The notes: generated from the sequence alone by a model not told the origin. DNA of 34,235 bases from 2-01-FULL-33-17 sp964401705 (GCA_964401705.1 CAYNZJ010000007.1:1-34235), one strand, 5' to 3'. Shown: positions 1 through 7,381, counted from the stretch's first letter. Made by a program: numbers and translations.

Positions 1-237
1 AAAGATCCTAAAAAATTCCCAGATGCAGTTAAAATAGAGCAATCTAATTGGGCTGATTTTAGGGCATTACTTCCTAATGAATGGGACCCAGGATTAAATG
101 CACCTTTTGACCCAATTGCAGCTAAAAAAGCAGACGAACTAGGGATAGAGGTAGCCATAATGAATGGTAATAATTTAGAAAACTTAAGAAATTATATCGA
201 AGGCCGTGAATTTATAGGGACTTTAATTAAAAATTAA
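1..237 (+). CDS. pyrH: UMP kinase, C-terminal part (cut by window edge)
   Basis: The open frame enters from the left edge and ends at TAA 235-237, giving 78 residues. It carries the C-terminal part of bacterial UMP kinase, which phosphorylates UMP to UDP with ATP in cytosolic pyrimidine synthesis. Visible family features are the WDPGLNAPFDPIAAKKADEL stretch followed by GIEVAIMNGNNLENL and a closing GREFIGTLI. The N-terminal ATP-binding part lies outside the window. map follows 41 bases later on the same strand from its own promoter. Identification is by remembered family pattern, not by a search. Confidence 0.85.
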   Translation, partial: KDPKKFPDAVKIEQSNWADFRALLPNEWDPGLNAPFDPIAAKKADELGIEVAIMNGNNLENLRNYIEGREFIGTLIKN

Positions 238-262
238 ACTCCTTCACGAAAACACGATTTTG

Positions 263-278
263 TGTTACAGTGTTATAC
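263..278 (+). promoter_or_regulatory. Extended -10 promoter of map
   Basis: TGT-TACAGT (263-271) ends seven bases before the GTG at 279, so the transcript should start on or one base before the start codon. The box overlaps an upstream GTG at 270 and argues against using that codon. Confidence 0.5.
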
Positions 279-1046
279 GTGGTTACAATTAAAAAACCTA
301 ATGAAATAGAATCGCTTCGAGCTGGAGGACGGCATTTAGCCCAAGCAATTTTGACTACAAGTTTACACATTGCGCCAGGGATTTCGACTAAAGAATTAGA
401 TATTATTTTTGAAAAAGAAATCCGTAAAATGGGGGATGATCCAGCATTTTTGGGCTATCGCCCCGAAGGTGTTAAAAATCCTTTTCCAGCATCACTTTGT
501 ACATCTGTTAATGATGTGGTTGTTCATGGTATACCAAATGAAAATCAGATTTTAAAAGAAGGTGATATTGTTACTCTTGATGGGGGGCTTATTCATGATG
601 GTTTGTATACTGATCATGCGATTACTGTTGCTGTTGGTAAGATATCAAATGAAGCTAAAAAGTTATTAGAGATAACTCAAAATTCTTTAATGGCTGGTAT
701 CAAAGCAATAAAACCAAATGCTCGTACTGGGGACATCGGATCTGCAATTGAAAAGTATGTAAAACCTTATAAATATGGAATTGTTCGCGAACTAGCTGGC
801 CATGGAGTGGGTTATACTGTCCATGAAGACCCATATATCCCTAATTATGGTAAAGCTGGTACAGGGGATATTTTAAAACCAGGGATGGTTATAGCTATCG
901 AGCCAATGCTGACAATGGGGACTCGTTTTGTATCATTTTCTCGAGATGGTTATACAGTAACAACTAAAGACCATAATCTATCTGCTCATTTTGAGCATAC
1001 AGTCTTAATAACAGAGACTGGGTATGAAATTTTAACCAAGGTTTAA
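279..1046 (+). CDS. map: Methionine aminopeptidase, type I
   Basis: This 255-residue cytosolic metalloenzyme removes the initiator methionine from nascent proteins. The pita-bread fold ligands are visible: two Asp in DGGLIHDGLYTDHAITV, His in GHGVGYTVHEDPYIPNYG, Glu in AIEPML and Glu in FEHTVLIT. Length fits type Ia enzymes, with no N-terminal extension. I place the start at GTG 279 (VTIKKPNEIESLRAGG) rather than GTG 270, because 270 lies inside the -10 box and the shorter form matches the usual N-terminus. It follows pyrH, but an own promoter suggests separate transcription. Confidence 0.93.
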   Translation: MVTIKKPNEIESLRAGGRHLAQAILTTSLHIAPGISTKELDIIFEKEIRKMGDDPAFLGYRPEGVKNPFPASLCTSVNDVVVHGIPNENQILKEGDIVTLDGGLIHDGLYTDHAITVAVGKISNEAKKLLEITQNSLMAGIKAIKPNARTGDIGSAIEKYVKPYKYGIVRELAGHGVGYTVHEDPYIPNYGKAGTGDILKPGMVIAIEPMLTMGTRFVSFSRDGYTVTTKDHNLSAHFEHTVLITETGYEILTKV

Positions 1047-1071
1047 GTTTAATATATATACGCACCCCACC

Positions 1072-1443
1072 CTAACCCTCCCCGTGTCCAGGGAGGGAAT
1101 TTAGTTTCATTTTTATCTTAAATATTACTTTATCAATATCTGTACCTACTTCTTCATTTTTAATTCTAAACACATTAATACCTAAAGATTTTAAATAATT
1201 ATCTCTTCCTTTATCATAATCCTTATTTTTTAAATGCACTTTACCATCTAATTCAATTATTAATTTCTTCTCTACGCAATAGAAATCTACGATATATATT
1301 CCAATACTATGCTGTCTTCTAAATTTAAACCCTATTTGTTTATTTCTTAATCTATTCCAAAGCAAAGATTCTACTACTGTCATATTTTTCCTTAGATCCT
1401 GCCTTCTTTCTTTTAAGGTAGATTTTGTAAAAACCGTCTTCAT
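1072..1443 (-). CDS. DUF559 (Vsr-like) endonuclease domain protein
   Basis: A 123-residue protein with the DUF559 fold pattern: MTVVESLLWNRLRNKQIGFK, FRRQHSIGIYIVDFYC, then KKLIIELDGKVH and INVFRIKNEEV. This resembles the very short patch repair and restriction endonuclease superfamily; the Glu of VVE, Asp of VDF, and Glu and Asp of IELDG are the probable catalytic set. The true biological role of DUF559 proteins is not established. The gene is the only one between two inverted repeats and its C-terminus LPGHGEG is encoded by repeat sequence. It has its own leaderless promoter (TGA-TATTAT, six bases before ATG), like host genes, so it is probably expressed. Confidence 0.85.
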   Translation of the reverse strand: MKTVFTKSTLKERRQDLRKNMTVVESLLWNRLRNKQIGFKFRRQHSIGIYIVDFYCVEKKLIIELDGKVHLKNKDYDKGRDNYLKSLGINVFRIKNEEVGTDIDKVIFKIKMKLNSLPGHGEG

Positions 1444-1458
1444 TTTTAAATAATATCA
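1444..1458 (-). promoter_or_regulatory. Leaderless extended -10 promoter of the DUF559 gene
   Basis: On the minus strand TGA-TATTAT (1450-1458) ends six bases before the ATG at 1443, predicting a transcript starting at the A of ATG. Confidence 0.55.
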
Positions 1459-1541
1459 TTTCTTTATTAATTTGTATTTAAAGTCCTCCCTGGGCACGGG
1501 GAGGATTTAGGTGGGGTGTGGTATTCTTTGTAATTTAAAAG

Positions 1542-1575
1542 AAGTCCGACCTCACGAACATAAGAGGTCGGACTT
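1542..1575. terminator. AAGTCCGACCTC hairpin
   Basis: A perfect 12-bp inverted repeat, AAGTCCGACCTC with GAGGTCGGACTT, and a 10-base loop. There is no long T-run directly after it, so it may be a repeat rather than a working terminator. The core recurs at 10546, 12323 (inside a gene) and, as AAGTCCGAGG, at 21145. Confidence 0.5.
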
Positions 1576-1599
1576 ATAGGAGGTTATTTTTTAACTTTT

Positions 1600-1638
1600 C
1601 CCCTCTACCTTATTAAGGAGAGGGGCAAGGGGAGAGGT
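1600..1638. repeat. Solo REP-like hairpin module
   Basis: CCCCTCT and GGAGAGGGG form a hairpin, followed by CAAGGGGAGAGG. On the minus strand it reads CCTCTCCCCTTGCCCCTCTCC and then the hairpin, the same order as the ends of the 151-bp elements at 7207 and 23471. It sits eight bases upstream of the -10 box of the next gene. Confidence 0.5.
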
Positions 1639-1642
1639 CTTA

Positions 1643-1657
1643 TGATATAATACTTTC
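1643..1657 (+). promoter_or_regulatory. Leaderless extended -10 promoter of the 1658 gene
   Basis: TGA-TATAAT (1643-1651) is followed by six bases and then ATG at 1658. This places +1 on the A of the start codon. Confidence 0.65.
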
Positions 1658-4414
1658 ATGGAAACTTTTACTCCTATGGAGGTCCCAGTATTTAAATCTC
1701 ATGAAGAGGAGATTGCTTTTTTGCGTAGTGAATTATCTCGCCAAGAAAAAGTATTAAAAGACTCTGGACTTGAAACAAATAAAGAAAAAATAGCAGAACA
1801 AACATTAAATGAATATAAAAATATTACAGCTAGTATCTCAAAGCCTGTTGAAATGCAAATACCTAAAGAAGAAAGTGATGACATTGTTCTTCGTTTAAAA
1901 CCAGAAACTCATGACAAAACAATGGAAGAGCTTTTTGCTCTAATGATGAAAAAGGGAATTTTGTCGACTATTGATGTAGTTTTAGAATTAAATGATCCAC
2001 ATATTGATGCTGATTTTCATAGATTTTTAGTTCAATATTTATGTGAAGCTCATACATTACCAGGAATTAAAAATACTAGTGAATTATGGAAGCAAATTGA
2101 TATGCGACTTTTTGAAATTACTCTACCTGAGCCAGAAAATGAAAAAGACAATACTGATTTCAAGGCATTAATAACAGCAATGGAGCAATTTTATGCGGGT
2201 ATGCAATCAATTGCAGAAACTCCAAAAAATAAAGAAAAATCTCATTTTTCATTAGAAATTGTTTTAGCTAATAATACTGATCATATAGTTTTTTACGCTG
2301 CGGTTCCTGCAGAGAAAGCTCAACTTTTGGAAAAGCATATTTTTGGTGTTCATCCAAAAGCAAGAATTAATGAAATCCCAGATGATTATAATTTATTCCC
2401 AGAAGAAGGATCCGTTGCGGCAGCATCTTATGGGATGCTTCAAAATTATGAAGTTTTCCCAATAAAAACTTTTGATACATTTGACCATGATCCACTTAAT
2501 ATTTTGATTAATGTTTTTACTAAACTAAAACGTAGTGGTGAAGGTGCTGCTGTTCAATTAACAATCATGCCACAATCCGAAGAATATATTGATAAATATC
2601 ATTCTATTTTAAAACAAGTTCAAAAAGGTGAAAAAGTTAAAGATTTGATGCGGTCAGCTTTGGGTAAATTAGCTAATAGTTTTGGTAAACTTACTGTTGA
2701 TTTAATATCAAACAAAACCAAAGATGAAAAAAATGACGAACATAAAACCGATGATGAATCAATTGGTTATATTCAAGAAAAAGTAAAACGTCCAATTATG
2801 GGTGTAAATCTTAAAATAATTGCAACAAGTAAAAGTAAAGATAGAGCAAAAAGTATTTTAACAGAAATTGAATCTGGATTTAATCAATTCACTGAATCAC
2901 ACAGGAACGGGATTGAGTTTAATCGTGTTAGTGATTCTAAAATGAAATCATTTTTACACGATTTTATATATAGAACATTTGATAAGAATATTGTTATGCC
3001 ACTTAATTTATCTGAAATGGCCACAATATTTCATTTCCCTTATGATATTGAAAATTCTCCACAACTTAAACAAGCCAAAGCAGCCGGATCACCAGCCCCA
3101 ATTGAAATGGGTGATGTAAGAGATGATGACGATGGGGTACTACTTGGTTACAATTCATACCGTGGTATTACAACTCCTATATTTATGCGTACCGAAGACC
3201 GCATGCGTCATTTGTATGTAATTGGTCAAACTGGTGTTGGTAAATCTGGAATTTTGCGGACTATGATATCTCAAGACATAGCCAAAGGTCATGGTTGTTG
3301 TTTTATTGATCCGCATGGTAACGATATTCAAGATATCTTAAGTTATGTTCCTAAAGACCGTATTGATGATGTTATCTATTTTGATCCAGCATATACTCCA
3401 CGTCCAATGGCATTAAACATGCTTGAATTTGATCCACGTTTCCCTGAACAAAAAACGATGGTTATTGATAATTTAATGAGTGTGTTTAACCAATTATTTG
3501 ATCTTAAAACCAGTGGGGGTCCACTTTTTGAACAATATTTTAAAAACTCGGCAATGCTGGTGATGGATCATCCAGAATCTGGGAATACACTTCTTGAAAT
3601 TTCACGAGTTATGGCAGATAAAGAATTTCGGGATATGAAGTTATCACATTGTAAAAATCCTATAGTTAAACAATTCTGGAAAAGTGCCGAGGAAACCACC
3701 GGGGAATCAGGATTAGCTAACTTTGTACCATATGTTACATCTAAATTTGATCCACTAATTTCTAATGAATTCCTAAGACCTATTATTGTTCAAGAAACAT
3801 CCGTATTAAATATGCGCGATATTATGGATAATAAAAAAATCCTATTGGTTAATTTATCCAAAGGCCGTCTTGGGGAGATGAATGCGAACTTGATTGGTAT
3901 GATTTTGGTTATGAAATTCCAAATGGCTGCACTTTCTCGCGCGGATTCTTATGGTAAAAAATTAGAAGACTTTTTCCTTTATATTGATGAATTCCAAAAT
4001 GTTACAACTCCGGCTATTTCTTCAATTCTTTCCGAGGCGCGTAAGTACCGTTTGTCTTTAAACTTGGCTCATCAGTACATTAGTCAGCTTCAAGATGATA
4101 TCAAAGGTGCGGTTTTTGGTAACGTGGGTTCTAAAGCTTGTTTTCGTATTTCACCAGAAGATGCAGAATTTATGCAAAAACAATATGAGCCAGTATTTAG
4201 TGCAACTGATATTATGAAATTGGAAAACCGTGAAGCCTATATGGCAATGCTCCACAAAGGTCAACCAGTAAAACCATTTAATTTAAGAACAGCAGACAAT
4301 CCACCAAGTAACCCTGAAATTGTTCCACTACTTAAAGAATTATCATATCTTCGTTATGGCCGTGACCGTGATGAAGTTGAAGCTGAAATCATCGCTAAAT
4401 ATAATAGAGGTTAA
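1658..4414 (+). CDS. Type IV secretion/conjugation-like ATPase (VirD4/TraD/HerA superfamily)
   Basis: A 918-residue protein. The N-terminal half (about 1-500) has no motif I recognise; an early stretch looks coiled-coil rich. The C-terminal half is a P-loop DNA-pumping ATPase: Walker A GQTGVGKS at residues 523-530, then FIDPHGNDI, and Walker B FFLYIDEFQN with the acidic pair D777-E778, followed by SEARKYRLSLNLAHQYISQL, the sensor-like segment of T4SS coupling ATPases. It would act at the inner membrane, moving DNA or protein. No other T4SS gene is nearby, and no strong transmembrane segment is obvious. Its true role, whether DNA uptake, secretion or chromosome pumping, is open. Confidence 0.75.
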   Translation: METFTPMEVPVFKSHEEEIAFLRSELSRQEKVLKDSGLETNKEKIAEQTLNEYKNITASISKPVEMQIPKEESDDIVLRLKPETHDKTMEELFALMMKKGILSTIDVVLELNDPHIDADFHRFLVQYLCEAHTLPGIKNTSELWKQIDMRLFEITLPEPENEKDNTDFKALITAMEQFYAGMQSIAETPKNKEKSHFSLEIVLANNTDHIVFYAAVPAEKAQLLEKHIFGVHPKARINEIPDDYNLFPEEGSVAAASYGMLQNYEVFPIKTFDTFDHDPLNILINVFTKLKRSGEGAAVQLTIMPQSEEYIDKYHSILKQVQKGEKVKDLMRSALGKLANSFGKLTVDLISNKTKDEKNDEHKTDDESIGYIQEKVKRPIMGVNLKIIATSKSKDRAKSILTEIESGFNQFTESHRNGIEFNRVSDSKMKSFLHDFIYRTFDKNIVMPLNLSEMATIFHFPYDIENSPQLKQAKAAGSPAPIEMGDVRDDDDGVLLGYNSYRGITTPIFMRTEDRMRHLYVIGQTGVGKSGILRTMISQDIAKGHGCCFIDPHGNDIQDILSYVPKDRIDDVIYFDPAYTPRPMALNMLEFDPRFPEQKTMVIDNLMSVFNQLFDLKTSGGPLFEQYFKNSAMLVMDHPESGNTLLEISRVMADKEFRDMKLSHCKNPIVKQFWKSAEETTGESGLANFVPYVTSKFDPLISNEFLRPIIVQETSVLNMRDIMDNKKILLVNLSKGRLGEMNANLIGMILVMKFQMAALSRADSYGKKLEDFFLYIDEFQNVTTPAISSILSEARKYRLSLNLAHQYISQLQDDIKGAVFGNVGSKACFRISPEDAEFMQKQYEPVFSATDIMKLENREAYMAMLHKGQPVKPFNLRTADNPPSNPEIVPLLKELSYLRYGRDRDEVEAEIIAKYNRG

Positions 4415-4520
4415 TTCAGACCCGGGGACCGGACAAGCAATATTGCAAAGCAAGTGTTTTTTTGCTATTCTCTATATAGATATTAGTTATTATTATCATG
4501 CGCACAGCGCTATTTTTATT

Positions 4521-5260
4521 ATGAAACACCCAAAAGAAGAGCTTACTTATGTAATGCTTAAACCAGATGGCGTTAAAAAAGGCCTTATTGGTGAAGTTAT
4601 TCGTCGCCTAGAGCAAAGAGATTTAAAAATTGTTGCTTTGGAAATGTTTACTCCAGAATTTGATAAAGTAAATGACCACTATCCAAAGTCTGAAGAATGG
4701 ATAACACGTCTAGGGAACAAAACATTAACTACATATGAAAAATATGGGTATGATGCAATGGCTGATTTTGGTACAACAGAAGCTAGTGAAATTGGTCCAG
4801 AAATCCGAAAATGGCTTATTGATTACATGACTTCAGCTCCACTTGTTAAAATGGTAGTCAAAGGCGTACATGCTGTTGATGTTGTTCGTAAAATTGCAGG
4901 TGATACAATGCCTTATAAAGCTGATATGGGTACAATTCGTGGAGATTTNNNNNNNNNNNNNNNNNNNNNNNNNNNNNNNNNNNNNNNNNNNNNNNNNNNN
5001 NNNNNNNNNNNNNNNNNNNNNNNNNNNNNNNNNNNNNNNNNNNNNNNNTTGCAGGTGATACAATGCCTTATAAAGCTGATATGGGTACAATTCGTGGAGA
5101 TTTCTCTATTGATTCACCAGCATTAGCTAATATGGAAAAGCGTGCAGTTATGAATATTGTTCACTGTTCAGAAACTCCAGAAGAAGCAGAGCATGAAATC
5201 AAACACTGGTTTGGAGATATAAAAATCATGGACTACAAACGTTTTGGTGTTGACGAATAA
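4521..5260 (+). CDS. ndk: Nucleoside diphosphate kinase, interrupted by an assembly gap
   Basis: Transfers the gamma phosphate between nucleoside triphosphates and diphosphates through a phospho-histidine. The N-terminal part is LTYVMLKPDGVKKGLIGEVI; the active-site region after the gap is NIVHCSETPEEAEHEI, where family proteins usually have NIIHGSDS. The 100-N gap at 4949-5048 is flanked by an exact 55-bp duplicate. Removing the Ns and one copy restores one frame of 194 residues, so the gene is intact. That is longer than the usual 140-150, because of an extra 40-50 residues (near YPKSEEWITRL to TSAPLV). ATG 4521 is chosen because upstream codons lack family similarity. A terminator follows. 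Confidence 0.88.
4894..5103. other. Assembly gap with 55-bp duplicated flanks
   Basis: Positions 4949-5048 are 100 Ns. Positions 4894-4948 and 5049-5103 are identical over 55 bases, beginning TTGCAGGTGA and ending CGTGGAGATTT. This is an unmerged overlap between contigs, not a biological repeat. Confidence 0.95.
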
Positions 5261-5267
5261 TACTACT

Positions 5268-5294
5268 AAAATCCTCCTATAAATGGAGGATTTT
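5268..5294 (+). terminator. Terminator of ndk
   Basis: AAAATCCTCC and GGAGGATTTT form a 10-bp stem with a 7-base loop. Its T-run continues straight into the TGT-TATAGT promoter of the next gene, so terminator and promoter share bases. Confidence 0.75.
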
Positions 5295-5295
5295 G

Positions 5296-5310
5296 TGTTA
5301 TAGTAAATTT
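5296..5310 (+). promoter_or_regulatory. Leaderless extended -10 promoter of the CYTH operon
   Basis: TGT-TATAGT (5296-5304) ends six bases before ATG 5311. It rules out the in-frame TTG at 5293 as start. Confidence 0.6.
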
Positions 5311-5862
5311 ATGTATGAAGTTGAAATAAAAGCAAAATTAAAAGATAGAGATTCTGTAAAAAAGAAGCTTGCTGATTTAGGGTGTTCATTTGGGGAAGAA
5401 TTACATCAAATAGATAGTATTTTTATACCAGGAGATCAGGTTTTTCCACCACCACTTGGCGTACCAGTACTGCGCGTCCGTAAACAAAACGGTAAAAGTT
5501 TTTTTACTTTAAAAATTCCACAATCAAGTAAACAGGATTGTATTGAAAAAGAATTTGAAATTTCTGACGGGGATAAAATGCTAGAAGTTTTTCATTTGCT
5601 TGGCTATAAACAAGTTCCAACTGTAGATAAAAAGAGAATCAAAACTAATTATAAAGATATGGAAATAGTTTTGGATGACGTTGCACGTCTTGGTGAATTT
5701 ATTGAAATTGAAAAAGTTGTTGAAAATCCTGACCCTGAAGAACGTAAAAAAATCCAACAAGAACTTTTTGGGTTTTTAGCTGAGTTTGGTATTACAGAAG
5801 AAGACCATGTTATTGATGGTAAATACGATATTATGTTATTTAATAAATTTGGAATGGAATAA
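5311..5862 (+). CDS. CYTH domain protein 1 (CyaB/ThTPase-like)
   Basis: A 183-residue protein of the CYTH superfamily (CyaB-type adenylate cyclases, thiamine triphosphatases, inorganic triphosphatases), enzymes that act on triphosphates inside an eight-stranded tunnel with Mg2+ or Mn2+. The signature ExExK is seen as EVEIK at residues 3-7; LRVRKQNGKSFFTLK supplies basic tunnel residues and EIVLDDVARLGEFIEIE the acidic metal-binding strands. It is the first of three tandem CYTH genes. Its VLDDV..LG.FIEIE pattern is the closest of the three to CyaB. The substrate cannot be told from sequence. Confidence 0.85.
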   Translation: MYEVEIKAKLKDRDSVKKKLADLGCSFGEELHQIDSIFIPGDQVFPPPLGVPVLRVRKQNGKSFFTLKIPQSSKQDCIEKEFEISDGDKMLEVFHLLGYKQVPTVDKKRIKTNYKDMEIVLDDVARLGEFIEIEKVVENPDPEERKKIQQELFGFLAEFGITEEDHVIDGKYDIMLFNKFGME

Positions 5863-5863
5863 T

Positions 5864-6439
5864 ATGGAAGAAATAGAAGTAAAATTTTTAGAGGTTAATG
5901 CTGAAGAATTAGAAAATAAATTATCTAATATTGGGGCTGAAAAAATAGGGGAGACTTTATCTAGGATAACTAATTTTGATTACCCTGATTATAGATTAAA
6001 AGAAGAAAAAGCTTGGGTTAGGTTGCGATCAGAGTTTGGTAAAACAACACTTGCTTATAAACAACGTTTAGGGGTTAGTTCCGAGGATGGTTCTATTTCA
6101 GATGAAGGTATGAAAGAAATTGAAGTTACTGTTAATGATTTTGATACAACAAAAAAATTATTATTGTCAATTGGACTTATTGAAAAATTTTCACAGGAAC
6201 GTAAAAGAATACGTTGGGTTAAAGATGATGTTGAGTTTGATATTGATACTTGGCCACTTGTGCCTACGTATTTAGAAATTGAAGGTAAAAGTTGGGAGAG
6301 GGTAGAAGAAATATCTAAAGATCTTGGTTTTAATTGGGCAGATCATTTGCGTTTTTCTTTTGGTCAAATTTGTGAAAGATATGGTTTCAGTGATCATGAT
6401 TATTCAGTTTTTACTTTCGATAAACAAATAAAAAAATAA
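5864..6439 (+). CDS. CYTH domain protein 2
   Basis: A 191-residue CYTH protein. ExExK is EIEVK at residues 3-7; WVRLRSEFGKTTLAYKQR carries the basic strand, and DDVEFDIDTWPLVPTYLEIE the metal-binding strand. Its start is one base after the stop of CYTH 1 (TAATATG), so translation is probably coupled. It differs from protein 1 in the WPLVPTYLEIEG motif, which it shares with protein 3, suggesting that 2 and 3 come from a later duplication. Substrate unknown. Confidence 0.85.
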   Translation: MEEIEVKFLEVNAEELENKLSNIGAEKIGETLSRITNFDYPDYRLKEEKAWVRLRSEFGKTTLAYKQRLGVSSEDGSISDEGMKEIEVTVNDFDTTKKLLLSIGLIEKFSQERKRIRWVKDDVEFDIDTWPLVPTYLEIEGKSWERVEEISKDLGFNWADHLRFSFGQICERYGFSDHDYSVFTFDKQIKK

Positions 6440-6440
6440 T

Positions 6441-6986
6441 ATGCAAGAAATAGAAACAAAAGTTTTAGAGGTAGATGCTAAAGAAATTGCTGAAAAATTG
6501 CAAAGTCTTGGTGCTACAGAAATTAAAAATACTCGTTTAACTGTGGACTGGTATTCACCAAAGGGGATTGTAAATAATGATCATCCTTGGTATTTACGAG
6601 TTCGTAAGACTAGTGATGGGATGTCTGAAATAAGCTGGAAATCATTATCTAAAATCGTAGGTAACACAAGACAATCTGACGAAGTAAATCTTGATATTTC
6701 TGACTTTGAAAATGGAAAAAAGCTCTTGGAAGCAATTGGTCTTATAAATTATGCTCATCAAGAAAAAGATAGACATTCTTTTAAATTCAAGGATTGGAGT
6801 TTTGATATTGATACTTATCCTGGTATGCCAACATATTTAGAAATAGAAGGCAGTAGTGTAGAACATATAAAACAAGCAATAGATTTACTTGGTTTACAAA
6901 ATCATAACAGTATTTCTGAAGGTGAGAGAAAATTAATTGAACAAAAGTATAATTTAAATTGGAATAATATGCGTTTCCAAAAATAA
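6441..6986 (+). CDS. CYTH domain protein 3
   Basis: A 181-residue CYTH protein. ExExK is EIETK at residues 3-7; WYLRVRKTSDGMSEISWK is the basic strand and WSFDIDTYPGMPTYLEIEG the acidic strand. It is joined to CYTH 2 by the same TAATATG junction. It is the last gene of the operon; no strong hairpin follows directly, and the next promoter begins at 7011. The three genes together suggest work on related but different triphosphate or polyphosphate substrates. Confidence 0.85.
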   Translation: MQEIETKVLEVDAKEIAEKLQSLGATEIKNTRLTVDWYSPKGIVNNDHPWYLRVRKTSDGMSEISWKSLSKIVGNTRQSDEVNLDISDFENGKKLLEAIGLINYAHQEKDRHSFKFKDWSFDIDTYPGMPTYLEIEGSSVEHIKQAIDLLGLQNHNSISEGERKLIEQKYNLNWNNMRFQK

Positions 6987-7010
6987 TACAAAAAATTGTA
7001 TTCGTCTATA

Positions 7011-7044
7011 TTGACCTTTTGCGTGAAAAAGTTAAACTTAATAT
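7011..7044 (+). promoter_or_regulatory. Promoter of the structured RNA at 7045
   Basis: TTGACC (-35, 7011-7016), a 16-base spacer and TAAACT (-10, 7033-7038) place +1 at A7045, the first base of the closing stem. It is one of the few promoters here with a good -35 box. Confidence 0.6.
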
Positions 7045-7203
7045 AGGATTATTTGACATATTATTCTAGAACAATTTTTATTCGGGAGTACGATGTTCAG
7101 ATAAATCTTGGTTTACCTGATAGTGCACCCACCTAGTAACAAACTAGGGTAACTATCATCAAATAATCCTAACAAGTAATCGTGCATATGCACGATTTTT
7201 TGT
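7045..7203 (+). ncRNA. Putative structured non-coding RNA with own promoter and terminator
   Basis: AGGATTATTTG (7045-7055) pairs perfectly with CAAATAATCCT (7160-7170), closing a multi-branched fold. Inside are P2, GAACA (7069-7073) with TGTTC (7094-7098) plus TCG/CGA under a GGAGTA loop; a small TAAA/TTTA hairpin (7102-7115); and P3, TGATAGT (7118-7124) with ACTATCA (7152-7158) capped by CCTAGT/ACTAGG. An intrinsic terminator follows at 7178-7203. No open frame of note lies within. I do not recognise the family; the P3 arm recalls the 3' arm of 6S RNA, but the overall shape is branched rather than rod-like. A riboswitch is possible but no gene follows the terminator closely. Confidence 0.6.
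7178..7203 (+). terminator. Terminator of the structured RNA
   Basis: A 20-base palindrome, AATCGTGCAT and ATGCACGATT, runs into six Ts. Confidence 0.85.
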
Positions 7204-7206
7204 TTA

Positions 7207-7357
7207 CCTCACCCCTGGCCCCTCTCCATCTTCGATGGAGAGGGGAATTTCATTTCTTATGCTAAAAGTTTATATTTATACTATATCTATTACTTTACAT
7301 ATTCTATATAACTACACTCCTTTCTCTGGTTGTGCTGGAGAAGGGTCGGGGATGAGG
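7207..7357. repeat. 151-bp inverted-repeat element, copy A (MITE-like)
   Basis: The left end is CCTCACCCCTGGCCCCTCTCC plus a hairpin to GGAGAGGGGAATTT. The right end is the same module inverted (GGAGAAGGGTCGGGGATGAGG). An AT-rich core of about 80 bases lies between. Copy B at 23471-23621 has the same length and a closely similar core. There is no coding capacity. It lies between the RNA terminator and the promoter at 7382. Confidence 0.75.
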
Positions 7358-7381
7358 TTAAAGAAGGAAAATAAAAAGCTA

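Larger units (their letters stand above)
1061..1522. mobile_element. Inverted-repeat element carrying a DUF559 gene
   Basis: The segment is bounded by inverted, imperfect 35-40 bp repeats. The left end (1063-1100) reads CACCCCACCCTAACCCTCCC, then a short spacer and GGGAGGGAATTT. The right end (1485-1521), read on the minus strand, has CCACACCCCACC, CCTCCCCGTGCCCAGGGAGG. Each end is itself a small hairpin module. The only gene inside is the DUF559 endonuclease, whose last seven codons and stop lie in the left repeat. No clear target-site duplication is visible. The same module design recurs at 1600-1638, 7207-7357 and 23471-23621, so I read this as the gene-bearing form of a repeat family. Mobility is inferred. 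Confidence 0.55.

Noticed and set aside
4833..5090. Open frames crossing the first N-run
   Set aside because: They exist only because Ns do not give stop codons; the true gene is ndk.
7045..7203. Named 6S RNA or riboswitch
   Set aside because: One arm looks like 6S RNA, but the fold is branched; no riboswitch family core was recognised and no gene is regulated directly downstream.
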